Source of the DNA: Myxococcota bacterium | GTDB lineage: Bacteria; Myxococcota_A; Polyangia; Polyangiales; Polyangiaceae | NCBI GenBank assembly: GCA_963169915.1 | Contig: CAUJEM010000118.1 | Location: 1 to 57,852 of the forward strand | Direction: 5' to 3' | DNA length: 57,852 nucleotides | Shown here: positions 44,456-53,614 of the stretch, one piece after another | Position numbering within the stretch: the first letter of the stretch is position 1 | Layout: every line of letters begins with the position of its first letter | The notes under the pieces: generated by a model | Told to the model about the DNA's origin: nothing | Seen by the model: only the letters and a program-made list of their open reading frames with translations | Databases searched by the model: none | Program-made: the position numbers and the translations under genes

Positions 44456-44938
44456 TCACCTTGTCATGAAATAGAGGAGAAGAGCCAAGACCAAGAGCAG
44501 CAGCGGCGCCACCACGAGCCACGGGCTACGGCGCGCTCGGCCGTCGTCCACGCGCATGAGCAGCAGCACGCGGACCAAGAAGGGGATCTGCAAGAGCCCG
44601 AAAGAGACGCGCAAACGGCGGCTCAACACCAAGGCCAGCGGGCTCTCTTCACCGCTGGTGACGTGCGCTACCGACAAAAAGTCGCCCTGGATGCCGGGCG
44701 ATGAGTCACGCTGGGCGCCAACGTCTCTCAGCTCGATGCGCTGCCCCTCGAACAGGATCTTGACGGCGATGTCCTCGTCCTCCGCGGCGCGGACGACGAC
44801 CTTGCCGCGCAGCGCGCGGGCGGCCTCGGCCTTCTCGTCCGACGCCTCGATGGTCTGTTCCAAAAATTGATGGAGGAGATCCGCGAGCCCGCTGGCGGAG
44901 TCCGCGTCGAGTAGCTCGACGCGCGGGCGTTCGCTCAC
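44456..44938 (-). CDS. Tail-anchored SCP2-like protein
   Basis: This 160-residue protein starts with GTG overlapping the flavoprotein stop (GTGA). Residues 10-125 resemble an SCP2 domain (LADLLHQFLEQTI ... RGKVVVRAAEDEDIAVKILFEG ... GIQGDFLSVAHVTSGEESPLALVLSRRLRVSF). A positively charged segment and one C-terminal membrane helix (SPWLVVAPLLLLVLALLLYFM) follow. It looks like a membrane-tethered version of the next gene's soluble SCP2 protein. The match is weaker than for that gene. Confidence 0.65.
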   Translation of the reverse strand: MSERPRVELLDADSASGLADLLHQFLEQTIEASDEKAEAARALRGKVVVRAAEDEDIAVKILFEGQRIELRDVGAQRDSSPGIQGDFLSVAHVTSGEESPLALVLSRRLRVSFGLLQIPFLVRVLLLMRVDDGRARRSPWLVVAPLLLLVLALLLYFMTR

Positions 44939-46539
44939 ACTTGCTCCCACCATTTGTCGAGCCCCAGATCCTCCGCGATGATGCCCAGCGCGTTGTAGCC
45001 GGGCGCGAAGGTGATGTAGCCGTGCGGGTGCTGCGAGGCGCCGCACAGGTAGAGGCCCTGGATGGGCGTGCGGTACTCCGCCAGCTCCTTGGTGGGCCGC
45101 TGCTCCAGCAAGTTCTTCGGGTGGATCTGCCCGACCATCCAGTCACCGAAGCGGTAGTTGATGATCTTCTGGCTGATCTCCAGCGGCGTCTCCGTGGCGA
45201 AGCGCCGGACGAGCTGCCGCTGGTCCTCCTCCACCATCTCCGCCAGCCAGCGGTCCACGCAGGCTTGGCCGTACGCGCGCGCTGCCTTGTTCCAGCCCTC
45301 CGCCCCGCCGTCCTCCAGCGCGAAGGGGGCGAAGATGCGGAGCAGCCCCGTCGCCTTGCCGGCGGGCGCGTCCGTGGGGTCGTAGATGGAGTTCACCGCC
45401 GCGTTGATGCGCGGCACCTTCGGGAGCTTGCCCGCGCGCACTAGCGAGAACTCCTCCTCGAAATCCGCCAGGCGCTCGAAGCCTATGTTGAGGATCCACG
45501 CGCGGTCGATGTCGGGATCGAAGGCGGCCGCCTTGTAGCGAGGCAGGCCGTTCATCGCGAGGTGCACGTTGAAGAGGCTCGCCTCCTGGTATTTCACCTC
45601 GGCGACGTCCTTCAACGTCTGCGCTGGCACCACCTCTTGGTCGAGTAAGGTCTGGAAGGTCTGGTGGACGTCCACGCTGGAGGCGACCAGGCGGTTGGCC
45701 TTCACGAAGCCGTCCGGCGTCATCACGCCGACCGCGCGCCCGTTCTCCACCACGATCTTGGTGACGGGGACCTGCGGGAAGACCCGGCCCCCGGCCTTCA
45801 CCACCACCCGCATCAGCGCGTGCGCGAGGCGGTGGCTCCCCCCCTTGCAGACGTGCCAGTTGGCGATCTTCCCCAGCAGCACGGGGTAGCTGACGGCCAG
45901 CCCGCGGACGTGGGGCTGATAGCCGCAGATCGCCGCGTGGAACGCCAGCATGGCCTTGATGCGGTCGTTCTCGAAGTGCTTGTCCAAGAACTCCACCACG
46001 CTCATCGAGCGCAGCCGGGCGGTGAGAAATTCGCTCTTGTCCTCCACGCCCCAGGAGGCCAGCGCCCGGGTGAGGTCCTTCAGGGCGATGGGCGGCGCGT
46101 ACATCAGCGTGCGGACCATCAGATCCAGGTAGCCGCTGACCTCGTCCCAGAGGCGCATCCAGGTGTCGGCGTCCTTCTGGGAGAAGCGCGCGAAGCTGGC
46201 GGCCGTCTTGGCCATGTCCGTGTGGATGGTCATCGCGCTGCCGTCAGCGAAGATGCTGCCCATCTGGACCGCCGGGTGGATGTACTCCACGCCGTTGTTC
46301 AGCAGCTCGAGATCGTCGTAGACGGGGCAAATCCCGAACAGGGAGTGGTAGTTGGCGTGCAGGTTGTGCAGGTAGTTGGGCTCGGTCACCTCCTCGGTGC
46401 AGAGACCGCCGCCCTCCTCCGTGCGGCGCTCCAAGATCGCCACGGACCACCCGGACTTGGCGAGGTAGGCGCCGAGCGCCATGCCGTTGTGCCCGGCGCC
46501 GATGATGACTGCGTCGAAAGCCTGATCAAGCATTCCCAT
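44935..46539 (-). CDS. Phytoene-desaturase-like FAD oxidoreductase (second of pair)
   Basis: This 534-residue flavoprotein has the N-terminal FAD motif DAVIIGAGHNGMALGAYLAKSG (G14-A-G16-x2-G19) and an acidic end ILERR. Its C-terminal flavin motif GLYLCGASQHPHGYITFAPGYNALGI is as in carotenoid desaturases and the human PYROXD2 group. The substrate is probably an isoprenoid, sterol or fatty lipid, but this is inference. A GAGGAGG ribosome site precedes the ATG at 46539. It is a diverged paralogue of the upstream gene and overlaps the tail-anchored SCP2-like gene. Confidence 0.88.
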   Translation of the reverse strand: MGMLDQAFDAVIIGAGHNGMALGAYLAKSGWSVAILERRTEEGGGLCTEEVTEPNYLHNLHANYHSLFGICPVYDDLELLNNGVEYIHPAVQMGSIFADGSAMTIHTDMAKTAASFARFSQKDADTWMRLWDEVSGYLDLMVRTLMYAPPIALKDLTRALASWGVEDKSEFLTARLRSMSVVEFLDKHFENDRIKAMLAFHAAICGYQPHVRGLAVSYPVLLGKIANWHVCKGGSHRLAHALMRVVVKAGGRVFPQVPVTKIVVENGRAVGVMTPDGFVKANRLVASSVDVHQTFQTLLDQEVVPAQTLKDVAEVKYQEASLFNVHLAMNGLPRYKAAAFDPDIDRAWILNIGFERLADFEEEFSLVRAGKLPKVPRINAAVNSIYDPTDAPAGKATGLLRIFAPFALEDGGAEGWNKAARAYGQACVDRWLAEMVEEDQRQLVRRFATETPLEISQKIINYRFGDWMVGQIHPKNLLEQRPTKELAEYRTPIQGLYLCGASQHPHGYITFAPGYNALGIIAEDLGLDKWWEQV

Positions 46540-46548
46540 GGCGCCTCC

Positions 46549-48180
46549 TCAGTAAAAGCGAGCGGGGTTCTGCCACACGGACTGGGGGAGCCCGAGATCT
46601 TCACACAGCACCTTCACGGCGTTGTAGCCGCAGGCCGCCGTCACGCCCCCGCCCGGGTGCGTACAGCTCCCCGCGAGGTACAGCCCGGGCACCTCCGTGC
46701 CGTAGTGCGAGGCCCCCGCGAAGGGGCGTAGCCCCATCATCTGATCTAGGCTCATGGCGCCGTGCCCGAAGTCCCCCTCGCGCATCCGCATGCCGCGGTG
46801 TTGATCGAGCGGGGTGTGGAGGTAATCCGCGATCACGTTGTCTCGAGTCATGTTCGGGGCAAACTCCCCGTACAGCGTCAAGAACTTCTCGTTGTACGTC
46901 TCGCGGACCTCCTCCCACTCGGCCTCGGTGAGTGCGCTGGCACGCGGGAAGAAGTACCACCCGGTCAAGTTGTGCTTGCCGGCAGGGGCCTGGGTGGCGT
47001 CCCACAGCGAGTTGATCCACACCGCGGCCGCGGGGAGCTCCGGGATGCGATCACAGTGGCCGGCTCGGCAGTAGTCCAGCACGTCCTTGGCGCTGTCGTA
47101 GCCGACCACCTGGTACCAGGCGCGGTCGATGCCCGGATCCCACTTGGCGCTCTTGTACTTGGGCGGCTCGTGCAGCGCCATGGCCACCGAGCCCAGCACC
47201 TGATCCGGGCCGTCTTTGAAGTTCTTGGTGCGCCGCCGCGCGTAGGGCGAGAGGTGCTCTTCCCCCAGCAGCTTGAGGAAGGTGTCCTTGAGGCCGATCG
47301 CGCTGACGACGGCCTTGCGCGCCATGAGCCGCTTGCCGTCCACCAGCTCCACGCCCGCCGCGCGTCCGCCCTCCATCAAGATCCGCCGCACGCGGCTGGA
47401 CTCCCGCATGGTGGCGCCGGACTTGATGCAGGCCGTGACCATGGCGCCGTTGAGGCGATGGGTGCCGCCCACCATCATGCGCCAGCACCCCGGCATCACC
47501 AGGCAGGCGAACAAGAAGAAGTAGCCCGAGCCCGGCCACTCCAAGCTGGGCGCCGCGAACTCGATGGCCACGCGGTAGAGCAGCGCGCGGACCTCGTCCG
47601 ACTCGAAGCACTCGTCGATGCAGTCTCGCACCGACTTGAAGGCCATCTCTTCATCGAGCCCGAACAGGCTGAAGAGGTTGTGCGCGGGCAAGAGCGGGCT
47701 GGGCGGCGTCTCGCCCTGGTTCCACTTCAGCGGCGGCGTGTAGAGCGCCGCCGAGACGATGAGCTCGAGCTGGTTGGCTTTGGTCTTGAGGTCGCGCCAG
47801 GTCTCCGCGTCGTGCTTGGAGTAGACGGCGAAGCTCTTGGCCGTCTCCTCGATCATGTCGTTGCGGTAGATGAGCACCGGCGGGCGGCCGTCCTTGAAGG
47901 CGATGCCGGCCTGGATCTCCGGGTAGATGGTGCGCGCTCCCAGGCTGGGCAGATCGAAATCCTGGAAGAAGGGCATGACATGGAGGAACTCCATGAAGTT
48001 GGCGTGGATGTTGTGGCAGAAGCCCGGCGCGGTGACCTCCGCCGTGTAGAGCGCCCCGCCCCACTCGTGCCGCCCCTCCAAGATGCACACATCCACCCCG
48101 GCGCGCGCGAGATACGCAGCAGCCGTCAGCCCGTGGTGGCCTCCTCCAATGATGATGACGTCATGCTCGGTCTGGCTCAT
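46549..48180 (-). CDS. Phytoene-desaturase-like FAD oxidoreductase (first of pair)
   Basis: This 543-residue flavoprotein has FAD motif DVIIIGGGHHGLTAAAYLARAG (G12-G-G14-x2-G17). Its C-terminal GLYLAGSCTHPGGGVTAACGYNAVKVL is the strong PYROXD2/desaturase signature. The ATG at 48180 (MSQTEHDV) was chosen over an upstream open extension. The second flavoprotein begins nine bases after its stop. The middle region (HNLFSLFGLDEEMAFKSV ... SGYFFLFACLVMPGCWRMM) differs from its partner, so the two probably do different steps or form a heteromer. Confidence 0.88.
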   Translation of the reverse strand: MSQTEHDVIIIGGGHHGLTAAAYLARAGVDVCILEGRHEWGGALYTAEVTAPGFCHNIHANFMEFLHVMPFFQDFDLPSLGARTIYPEIQAGIAFKDGRPPVLIYRNDMIEETAKSFAVYSKHDAETWRDLKTKANQLELIVSAALYTPPLKWNQGETPPSPLLPAHNLFSLFGLDEEMAFKSVRDCIDECFESDEVRALLYRVAIEFAAPSLEWPGSGYFFLFACLVMPGCWRMMVGGTHRLNGAMVTACIKSGATMRESSRVRRILMEGGRAAGVELVDGKRLMARKAVVSAIGLKDTFLKLLGEEHLSPYARRRTKNFKDGPDQVLGSVAMALHEPPKYKSAKWDPGIDRAWYQVVGYDSAKDVLDYCRAGHCDRIPELPAAAVWINSLWDATQAPAGKHNLTGWYFFPRASALTEAEWEEVRETYNEKFLTLYGEFAPNMTRDNVIADYLHTPLDQHRGMRMREGDFGHGAMSLDQMMGLRPFAGASHYGTEVPGLYLAGSCTHPGGGVTAACGYNAVKVLCEDLGLPQSVWQNPARFY

Positions 48181-48299
48181 GGCGCGGGCAAGAGTGCCCG
48201 CACCCCTCGATCGAGGCAAGCGCTACCACCTTCGGGCGGAGCCGCTGCTCGAAACGTGCGCCTCGCGCAACGCTGGGTGCGGCTCGGCCCCCGCGGCGC

Positions 48300-48758
48300 T
48301 CAGCCGACCGCGGGCGCCAGCTCTACCGAAAAGCTCGGCGGGCTCGCGATGGACTTCTTGACTTTGCAGCCTGCCACGACGCGCGTGAGCGAGCCCAGGT
48401 ACTTCTCCGGGAAGCCCAGCGGCGGCGTCAGCTCCAAGCGGATGGCGGTGGGCAGACGCGTCTCCGGATCTTGCTCGACGAGCTGGCGGAGGCGGAGCCC
48501 CTCGGTGGACAGCCCCCGGGCCTGGCAGAAGCCCAGCGCGTAGATGCCGGCGCAGGTGGCCAGCGAGGCGAGGTAGAGATCGAAGGGAGCCGGCGCCGCG
48601 CCCTCGCCGCCGCCGCTCACGGGCTGGTCGGTCATCACCTGGAAGCCGTCCACCAGCGCGGCCACTCGCTTGCCGCCAGGGAAGCTGACCTCGATGGTGC
48701 TCGTGGTGGCGGCGGGGACGGTAAGCTCGGGCGTGGCGCTGGACGTGGTGTTCTGCAT
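48300..48758 (-). CDS. OsmC/YhfA-family thiol protein
   Basis: This 152-residue protein is of the OsmC superfamily. The first conserved Cys lies in DLYLASLATCAGIYALGFC and the second in VVAGCKVKKSI, matching the pair used for peroxide or thiol chemistry. The N-terminal strand region has TIEVSFPGGKRVAALVDGFQV. It is probably a hydroperoxide-reducing or redox-sensing protein. It is on the same strand as the flavoprotein operon, 119 bases upstream of it. A link is possible but not shown. Confidence 0.83.
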   Translation of the reverse strand: MQNTTSSATPELTVPAATTSTIEVSFPGGKRVAALVDGFQVMTDQPVSGGGEGAAPAPFDLYLASLATCAGIYALGFCQARGLSTEGLRLRQLVEQDPETRLPTAIRLELTPPLGFPEKYLGSLTRVVAGCKVKKSIASPPSFSVELAPAVG

Positions 48759-48819
48759 GGCTTCGTGGACCTCGCGGCGTCAGAGCCACGCCGCGGCAAA
48801 GGGGTTCAACCCGGGCAGG

Positions 48820-49398
48820 CTACTTGCGCAGCTCCACCCAGACGACGCCGCGCACCTCACCCGCGCGGAAGCCCGTGGCGGCGTCAGCGGGGTAGCGCTC
48901 GCTCAGCCGCGCGCGCACCTCCGGGGCGAGCTGCTCGGCGTCGCCGTGGCAGCTCAGGCACAGCGGGAGCGTGGGCAGCACCTCCACCACGCCGAGCGAG
49001 TCCCCCAAATCGTAGACGGCCGGGCGCACCTCCGCCGCGGGCTTCCCCGCCACCTCCGCGAGGTAGCCTTGGAGCCAAGGGCGCGGCGCGTTGCGCGTGG
49101 AGTTGCGGACGCGGTGGCTCGTGCGCCCGAGGGTCACGCCGCGCGCGGCGCTCACTTGCTCGGTGAGCCGCCCCGCCTCTTCGGCGCACACCTCGACGCC
49201 GCTCGCGGGGCCGCCCTGACCGATGGCCTGCTGGAGCCGCTGCGTCAGGGTCTTCTTCAGCTCCGCGGCGGCGGCGCGCGCCTCGACCACGCGCGCCTCG
49301 TACGCCTCCGGGACGGGCTCGAGCCGCTGGGGGGCGCCACGGCACGCGGAGGCAGCCACACACGCGAGGGCACAGGCGGAGAGCCAACGGCGAGGCAT
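48820..49398 (-). CDS. Lipoprotein with DUF3365-type haem-binding domain
   Basis: This 192-residue lipoprotein has a signal and lipobox (LACVAASAC). Its domain matches DUF3365/Tll0287-like proteins: VEVCAEEAGRLTEQVSAARGVTLGRTSHRVRNSTRNAP, then a haem c motif CLSCHGD (CxxCH), and RYPADAATGFRAGEVRGVVWVEL. It should be a periplasmic c-type cytochrome sensor-like protein anchored to the outer membrane. No signalling domain is attached. GAGGAC lies before the ATG. Confidence 0.83.
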   Translation of the reverse strand: MPRRWLSACALACVAASACRGAPQRLEPVPEAYEARVVEARAAAAELKKTLTQRLQQAIGQGGPASGVEVCAEEAGRLTEQVSAARGVTLGRTSHRVRNSTRNAPRPWLQGYLAEVAGKPAAEVRPAVYDLGDSLGVVEVLPTLPLCLSCHGDAEQLAPEVRARLSERYPADAATGFRAGEVRGVVWVELRK

Positions 49399-49567
49399 CG
49401 TCCTCGGGTAGAGCCTGGAGCGAGCAAGGAGGGTTCACGCGGCGCACCGAGCGAGGCGGCGCTCCAGCCGGAGAGCGCAGCGCCGGAGCACGCGGCACAA
49501 CCTGGACCTGGCACACACTGGCACAGATGCCACAGCTCCCGCGCTGAGAGCGCTGAAATTACGCGAA

Positions 49568-49600
49568 TAGCTTGATAGCAAGCATGGAACACCTCTTGCT
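49568..49600 (+). promoter_or_regulatory. Overlapping alternative hairpins upstream of the beta-propeller gene
   Basis: GCTTG-ATAG-CAAGC (49570-49583) and AGCAAG-12-CTTGCT (49577-49600) share the central CAAG, so only one can form at a time. TAGCTT (49568-49573), which overlaps the first arm, could also be a -10 box. Confidence 0.3.
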
Positions 49601-49611
49601 TTGCCCCGTGC

Positions 49612-52600
49612 ATGGCAAGACATCTCTCGCGTAGGGGTTGGGTAGCGACACTGTTCGGGAGCGCGCTCATCATGGCGTGCAGCAGCGGCTCCACGAGCGC
49701 AGGCTTCGATGATCCGTCGGATCCTACGGATCCGCGGGTGGACAACGGCTTCGAGTCGGACGACCCGACCGGCGGCCAGGGGCCCTCGCGCGGCGGGGAC
49801 TACGGCGAAGACGCTGGCAACGGCGCTTCGGGTGCCGCCGGGACGGGGGGCGCTCCCAGCGCGGGCGGCGATGACGGGGCCGCGCGCGCCATCGAAGAGG
49901 CGGACATCGTCAAGGTCCAGGGCGACCGGCTCTACACCCTGTCGCGCTACGGTGGCCTGGGCATCATCGACGTGAGCGTCCCCGCCAAGCTGAAGCTCAT
50001 CGGTAGAAAGCGGCTGGGAGGGCAGCCCTTCGAGATGTACCTGCGTGGCCGCCAGGCCTACGTCATGCTCAATGACTTCGGCCGCTACGTGCCCTCGGAC
50101 GACGGCAGCTACGGGCGCTACGAGCAGACCAGCGAGATGGTGGCGCTGGACTTGAGCGACGAGCGCAACGTCCAAGAGCTGGCTCACTACGACATCCCGG
50201 GCAGCATCGCGGACTCTCGCTTGGTCGGCGACGCGATGTACGTGGTCACGCAGGAGAACGGCTACTGCTGGGGTTGTCAGGACAACCAGCCGGGCGCCGT
50301 CGTCACCTCCTTCAACATCGCCTCGGGGGGCATCGCCCGCGTCGATCAGCTCGCCTTCCGCTCGCCGCAGAACGGTTATAGCTGGCAGCGCAGCGTCTCG
50401 GCCACGAGCTCCCGACTCTACATCGCCGGGCCCGAGTACGACTGGCAGCCTGGGCAGGAGCGCGCCAACTCCATCATCCAAGTGGTGGACATCCAAGACC
50501 CCACCGGGCGGCTCCGCAAGGGCGCCGACGTGCCGGTGCACGGCCAAATCATGAGCCGCTGGCAGATGGATGAGTACGGCGGCGTGCTGCGCGTGGTCAG
50601 CCAGAACACCTTGAACCAATGGAACGGCGGCGAGCAGCGGACCCTCAACCCGAGCGTGCAGACCTTCCGCGTCACCGACGCCAACACCATCACCCCCTTG
50701 GGTCAGACGGAGCTCGTGCTGCCCAAGCCCGAGACCCTGCGCAGCGTGCGCTTCGATGGGCCGCGCGGCTACGCCATCACGGCGGAGCAGACGGACCCGC
50801 TCTACACCATCGACCTGTCCGATCCGGCCGCCCCGCGTCAGCTCGCCGAGCTGCACATGCCCGGCTGGATCACCCACCTGGAGCCCCGGGGCGACCGGCT
50901 CATCGGCTTCGGCTACGCCGACACCACCTGGAACTCGCCGCTGGCGGTCTCCTTGTTCGACGTGGCGGATCTCGCGGCGCCTCGGCTCCTGGAGCGCGTG
51001 GAGTTCAGCGGCGGCGGCGGCAGCTACGCCGAAGATCAAGACAGGATCCACAAGTCCGTCCAGGTCCTGGACGACCAGGGGCTCGTCTTGGTGCCCTTCG
51101 CCAGCTATGGCAACTGGAACGGCACGAGCTGCGACGACTCTGAGAGCGGCATCCAGATCATCGACTACTCCCGCGACCACCTCGTCAAGCGGGGCGTCGC
51201 GCCGCAGTACGGACAGTCGCGCCGCGCGATGGTGCTGGGCGACCACCTGCTCGGCATGTCGGATCGCACGGTGACCTCCTTCGATCTCCGTGACAAAGAC
51301 GCCCCCACCCAAGCGTCCGAGGTCGACCTCTCCAACCCCACGTTCCGGCTGACCCGCGTCGGCGATCAGATCGCGTCCGTGACCAACGACTGGTGGACGG
51401 GTGAGGTGATGTTGTCCCTCACGCCAGCGGCGTCCCCGGACGACGCCGCGGTCACCGCCAAGCTCTCCCTCGCGGGGCTGGCCAAGCAGAGCGCCGCGCT
51501 CTGCGGCAACGGCTCGAGCTGGGCCAATTGGTACGCCGCGCGGCTCTTCCCCATGGGACAGCACCTCGTGGTCACGGTGCCGGTGATGACCTACGACGAC
51601 ACCGCCCAGCGCGTGGACAACGAGATGGTGTACGGCGTGGTGGATCTCAGCACGCCCACGGCGCCGCGGCTCCTGCGCAAGCTGTCCGTCCCGCTGGAGG
51701 CCAGCAACTACTCTTACTACGGCTGCGGTGGGTTCTTCGATGGCTGGGGCTACTCGGCCTTCTACGGAGGCTCGCTCTTGGCCGATGGCGAGAGCATGGT
51801 CCAGGTCGGCAGCCGGCTCGCGTACCTCGAGAGCATCTACTCCACCAGAGAGCTCCACGACGCGTGGGGCGCGGTCATCGACTGGACCCCCGTGATGGAG
51901 CGCAAGCTGCACGTGGTGGACTTCACGGACGCCGAGGCCCCTCGCGTCCACCCAGCGCTCGAGCTCGGCAGCAGCCGCGGCAGCACCCCCTTGCTGGTGA
52001 GCGGCACGCAGGTGCTGACGTCACGTTGGCGGCGGTCGCCCTCACGCGCCTCCAAGATCAAATTCTACGTCGACCGCGTCGAGCTCGGCGGCGACGAGCC
52101 CGTGCGCCTGCCCTCCATCAACACCCCAGGGTCGCTCGTGAACGTGGACGCAGCGAGCGGGCGCCTGGTGACGGTGGACTACCGTCGGCAGTCCGTCCCG
52201 ATGAGCTACGAGGAGTGCTACTACGGCAACGGCTCCGGCACGGGCTGGTTCGACCACCAGCGCCAGACCTGTGAGCAGGTGACGCGCACCTTCCACCTCT
52301 CGGACGTCGACGCCGACTCCCGCGTGACGTTGCGGAGCAGCTTGGTGCCCCCCTCGCAGCGACTGGGCGCCATCAAGACGGCCGAAGACCGCGTGTACCT
52401 GCTGCGTTCCCCCGCCTACAGCTACGATCAAGACCGGGTGCGCGTGACGGAGCCGGGCGCGCTGCTCGCCCTCGGCGGCATCCGTGCTGGAGAGCTCACG
52501 CTGGTGAGCCAGGTCACGGCGGGCGTCCAGTGGCCGCTGGCCGCCAGGGGACCGCGCATCGCGCTGGCGACCGACCGAGGCTTCGCGGTCTTCGACACCA

Positions 52601-52737
52601 GCACGCCGACGGCCACGGCGCTCGTCGAGCAGACCCTCCAAGGCGGCGGCTACGCCAGCGACGTGCTGCTCGAGCAAGACCGAGCCGTGTGCTCGCTGGG
52701 AGACTGGGGCATGCAGACCCTCTCGCTCCGCCCCTGA
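49612..52737 (+). CDS. Large lipoprotein with beta-propeller domain (PF09826-like)
   Basis: This 1041-residue protein begins with a lipoprotein signal (WVATLFGSALIMAC) and an acidic, Gly-rich linker to about residue 92. It then enters the block ARAIEEADIVKVQGDRLYTLSRYGGLGIIDVS, diagnostic of the secreted beta-propeller family PF09826. Repeated blades follow, each with a strand such as VSATSSRLYIAGP and DxSxPxxPR turns. It is longer than most relatives and ends in TLSLRP. Calcium-like Asp-rich loops are frequent. The function is unknown; surface binding or adhesion is likely. A strong hairpin follows the stop. Confidence 0.87.
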   Translation: MARHLSRRGWVATLFGSALIMACSSGSTSAGFDDPSDPTDPRVDNGFESDDPTGGQGPSRGGDYGEDAGNGASGAAGTGGAPSAGGDDGAARAIEEADIVKVQGDRLYTLSRYGGLGIIDVSVPAKLKLIGRKRLGGQPFEMYLRGRQAYVMLNDFGRYVPSDDGSYGRYEQTSEMVALDLSDERNVQELAHYDIPGSIADSRLVGDAMYVVTQENGYCWGCQDNQPGAVVTSFNIASGGIARVDQLAFRSPQNGYSWQRSVSATSSRLYIAGPEYDWQPGQERANSIIQVVDIQDPTGRLRKGADVPVHGQIMSRWQMDEYGGVLRVVSQNTLNQWNGGEQRTLNPSVQTFRVTDANTITPLGQTELVLPKPETLRSVRFDGPRGYAITAEQTDPLYTIDLSDPAAPRQLAELHMPGWITHLEPRGDRLIGFGYADTTWNSPLAVSLFDVADLAAPRLLERVEFSGGGGSYAEDQDRIHKSVQVLDDQGLVLVPFASYGNWNGTSCDDSESGIQIIDYSRDHLVKRGVAPQYGQSRRAMVLGDHLLGMSDRTVTSFDLRDKDAPTQASEVDLSNPTFRLTRVGDQIASVTNDWWTGEVMLSLTPAASPDDAAVTAKLSLAGLAKQSAALCGNGSSWANWYAARLFPMGQHLVVTVPVMTYDDTAQRVDNEMVYGVVDLSTPTAPRLLRKLSVPLEASNYSYYGCGGFFDGWGYSAFYGGSLLADGESMVQVGSRLAYLESIYSTRELHDAWGAVIDWTPVMERKLHVVDFTDAEAPRVHPALELGSSRGSTPLLVSGTQVLTSRWRRSPSRASKIKFYVDRVELGGDEPVRLPSINTPGSLVNVDAASGRLVTVDYRRQSVPMSYEECYYGNGSGTGWFDHQRQTCEQVTRTFHLSDVDADSRVTLRSSLVPPSQRLGAIKTAEDRVYLLRSPAYSYDQDRVRVTEPGALLALGGIRAGELTLVSQVTAGVQWPLAARGPRIALATDRGFAVFDTSTPTATALVEQTLQGGGYASDVLLEQDRAVCSLGDWGMQTLSLRP

Positions 52738-52782
52738 GCCAGCGCGCCGCCAGGGTGCTCCGTGACCGGGGCATCCTCCCGA

Positions 52783-52820
52783 GCCCGCCGCGCCTCCACG
52801 GAGGTGCGGCGGGCTGCTTC
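52783..52820. terminator. Bidirectional terminator between beta-propeller and Cys-rich lipoprotein genes
   Basis: A 14-bp stem (52783-52796 with 52801-52814, one G-T pair) closes a CACG loop and is followed by TGCTTCGT on the plus strand. It separates two convergent genes. Confidence 0.65.
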
Positions 52821-52843
52821 GTCCCCGCGCGCGTGAGGCCGCC

Positions 52844-53563
52844 TCAGGGACGCAGCGGGCAGTTACCGTCCGACTCCGGCACGGTGCACTGATGCTCACA
52901 GCCTGGGATGCCGCAGGGGTAGCAGCACTTCAGGCCATGGCCACACTCCCGGTCCTCCGTACAGACCGTACCAGCCGCTCCGCCGTCCTGGCAGCTCTGA
53001 TCGGGGCTCACCGCCACCCCCTGGGCGTTGGCGGCGCAAGCGTTGCAGTAAAACTGCCCATCGCAGCCGCACACCCCCGGGCAGTCCAAGGGACACCCCT
53101 GCGGCCGCGGCTTGCACTGACCCGGCGCATCGAAGGTGCCGCAGGCGGCCTCCGGGGTGTAGTCGCAGAAGTCCTGGGGCTCGCAGCCCGCGCCGCCTCT
53201 CCCGCCGCAAGACCTGGGCTCCTGCAGCGTATAGCACCCCCCGGTGCACACGAGGACGCCGCCGTCCGTGGGCTGCCGCTCGCCCTCGCTGCAGGTGCAG
53301 CAGCCGCACTTGGCCGTGCAGCCCTCGTCGCAGCGCGGCGGTGCGGCGCAACCCACCGTGGAGCAGTCGAGGCCGCCGCACCCACCGCTGCCACGGCTCC
53401 CCGCCGTCCCCGCCGTCCCCGCCTGGCCGGCGCTGCCCGACGCTCCGGCGCTGCCCGCGCCGCCGTCCTGCTGGTCCCCTCCAGCCGCGGCGTCACCGCC
53501 GCAGGCGACGACGCCCCCCCAAGCCAGCCCCGCCAGCAGCAAGCCCTCTTTGATTCTAAGCAT
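52844..53563 (-). CDS. Cys-rich lipoprotein with Gly/Ala/Ser linker and Kazal-like domain
   Basis: This 239-residue lipoprotein has a lipobox (GLAWGGVVAC), a short GSAGASGSAGQAG linker, then about 26 cysteines in several small modules. One module, CPGVCGCDGQFYCNACAANAQGVAV, matches bacterial Kazal-like domains. The C-terminal part (CTEDRECGHGLKCCYPCGIPGCEHQC) resembles whey-acidic-protein-like knots. Disulfide-rich surface proteins of this kind are common in Polyangia-type genomes. On the minus strand TAAGCT ends 6 bases before the ATG. Confidence 0.78.
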   Translation of the reverse strand: MLRIKEGLLLAGLAWGGVVACGGDAAAGGDQQDGGAGSAGASGSAGQAGTAGTAGSRGSGGCGGLDCSTVGCAAPPRCDEGCTAKCGCCTCSEGERQPTDGGVLVCTGGCYTLQEPRSCGGRGGAGCEPQDFCDYTPEAACGTFDAPGQCKPRPQGCPLDCPGVCGCDGQFYCNACAANAQGVAVSPDQSCQDGGAAGTVCTEDRECGHGLKCCYPCGIPGCEHQCTVPESDGNCPLRP

Positions 53564-53569
53564 GCGGTG

Positions 53570-53575
53570 AGCTTA
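53570..53575 (-). promoter_or_regulatory. TAAGCT -10-like box before the Cys-rich lipoprotein
   Basis: On the minus strand GCTAAGCT ends 6 bases before the ATG at 53563. The eight bases equal those before the Kazal-like lipoprotein gene at 30202. Confidence 0.45.
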
Positions 53576-53614
53576 GCCTACTTCTGCGGGCTGCGCTTGG
53601 GCCCGGGCCGCCGG

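Noticed and set aside
46762..48543. A 593-codon plus-strand open frame opposite the first flavoprotein.
   Set aside because: Antisense shadow with no recognisable motif.
49435..51951. An 838-codon open frame opposite the beta-propeller gene.
   Set aside because: Antisense to a recognised family, with no domain or ribosome site. Low stop frequency is expected at this base composition.
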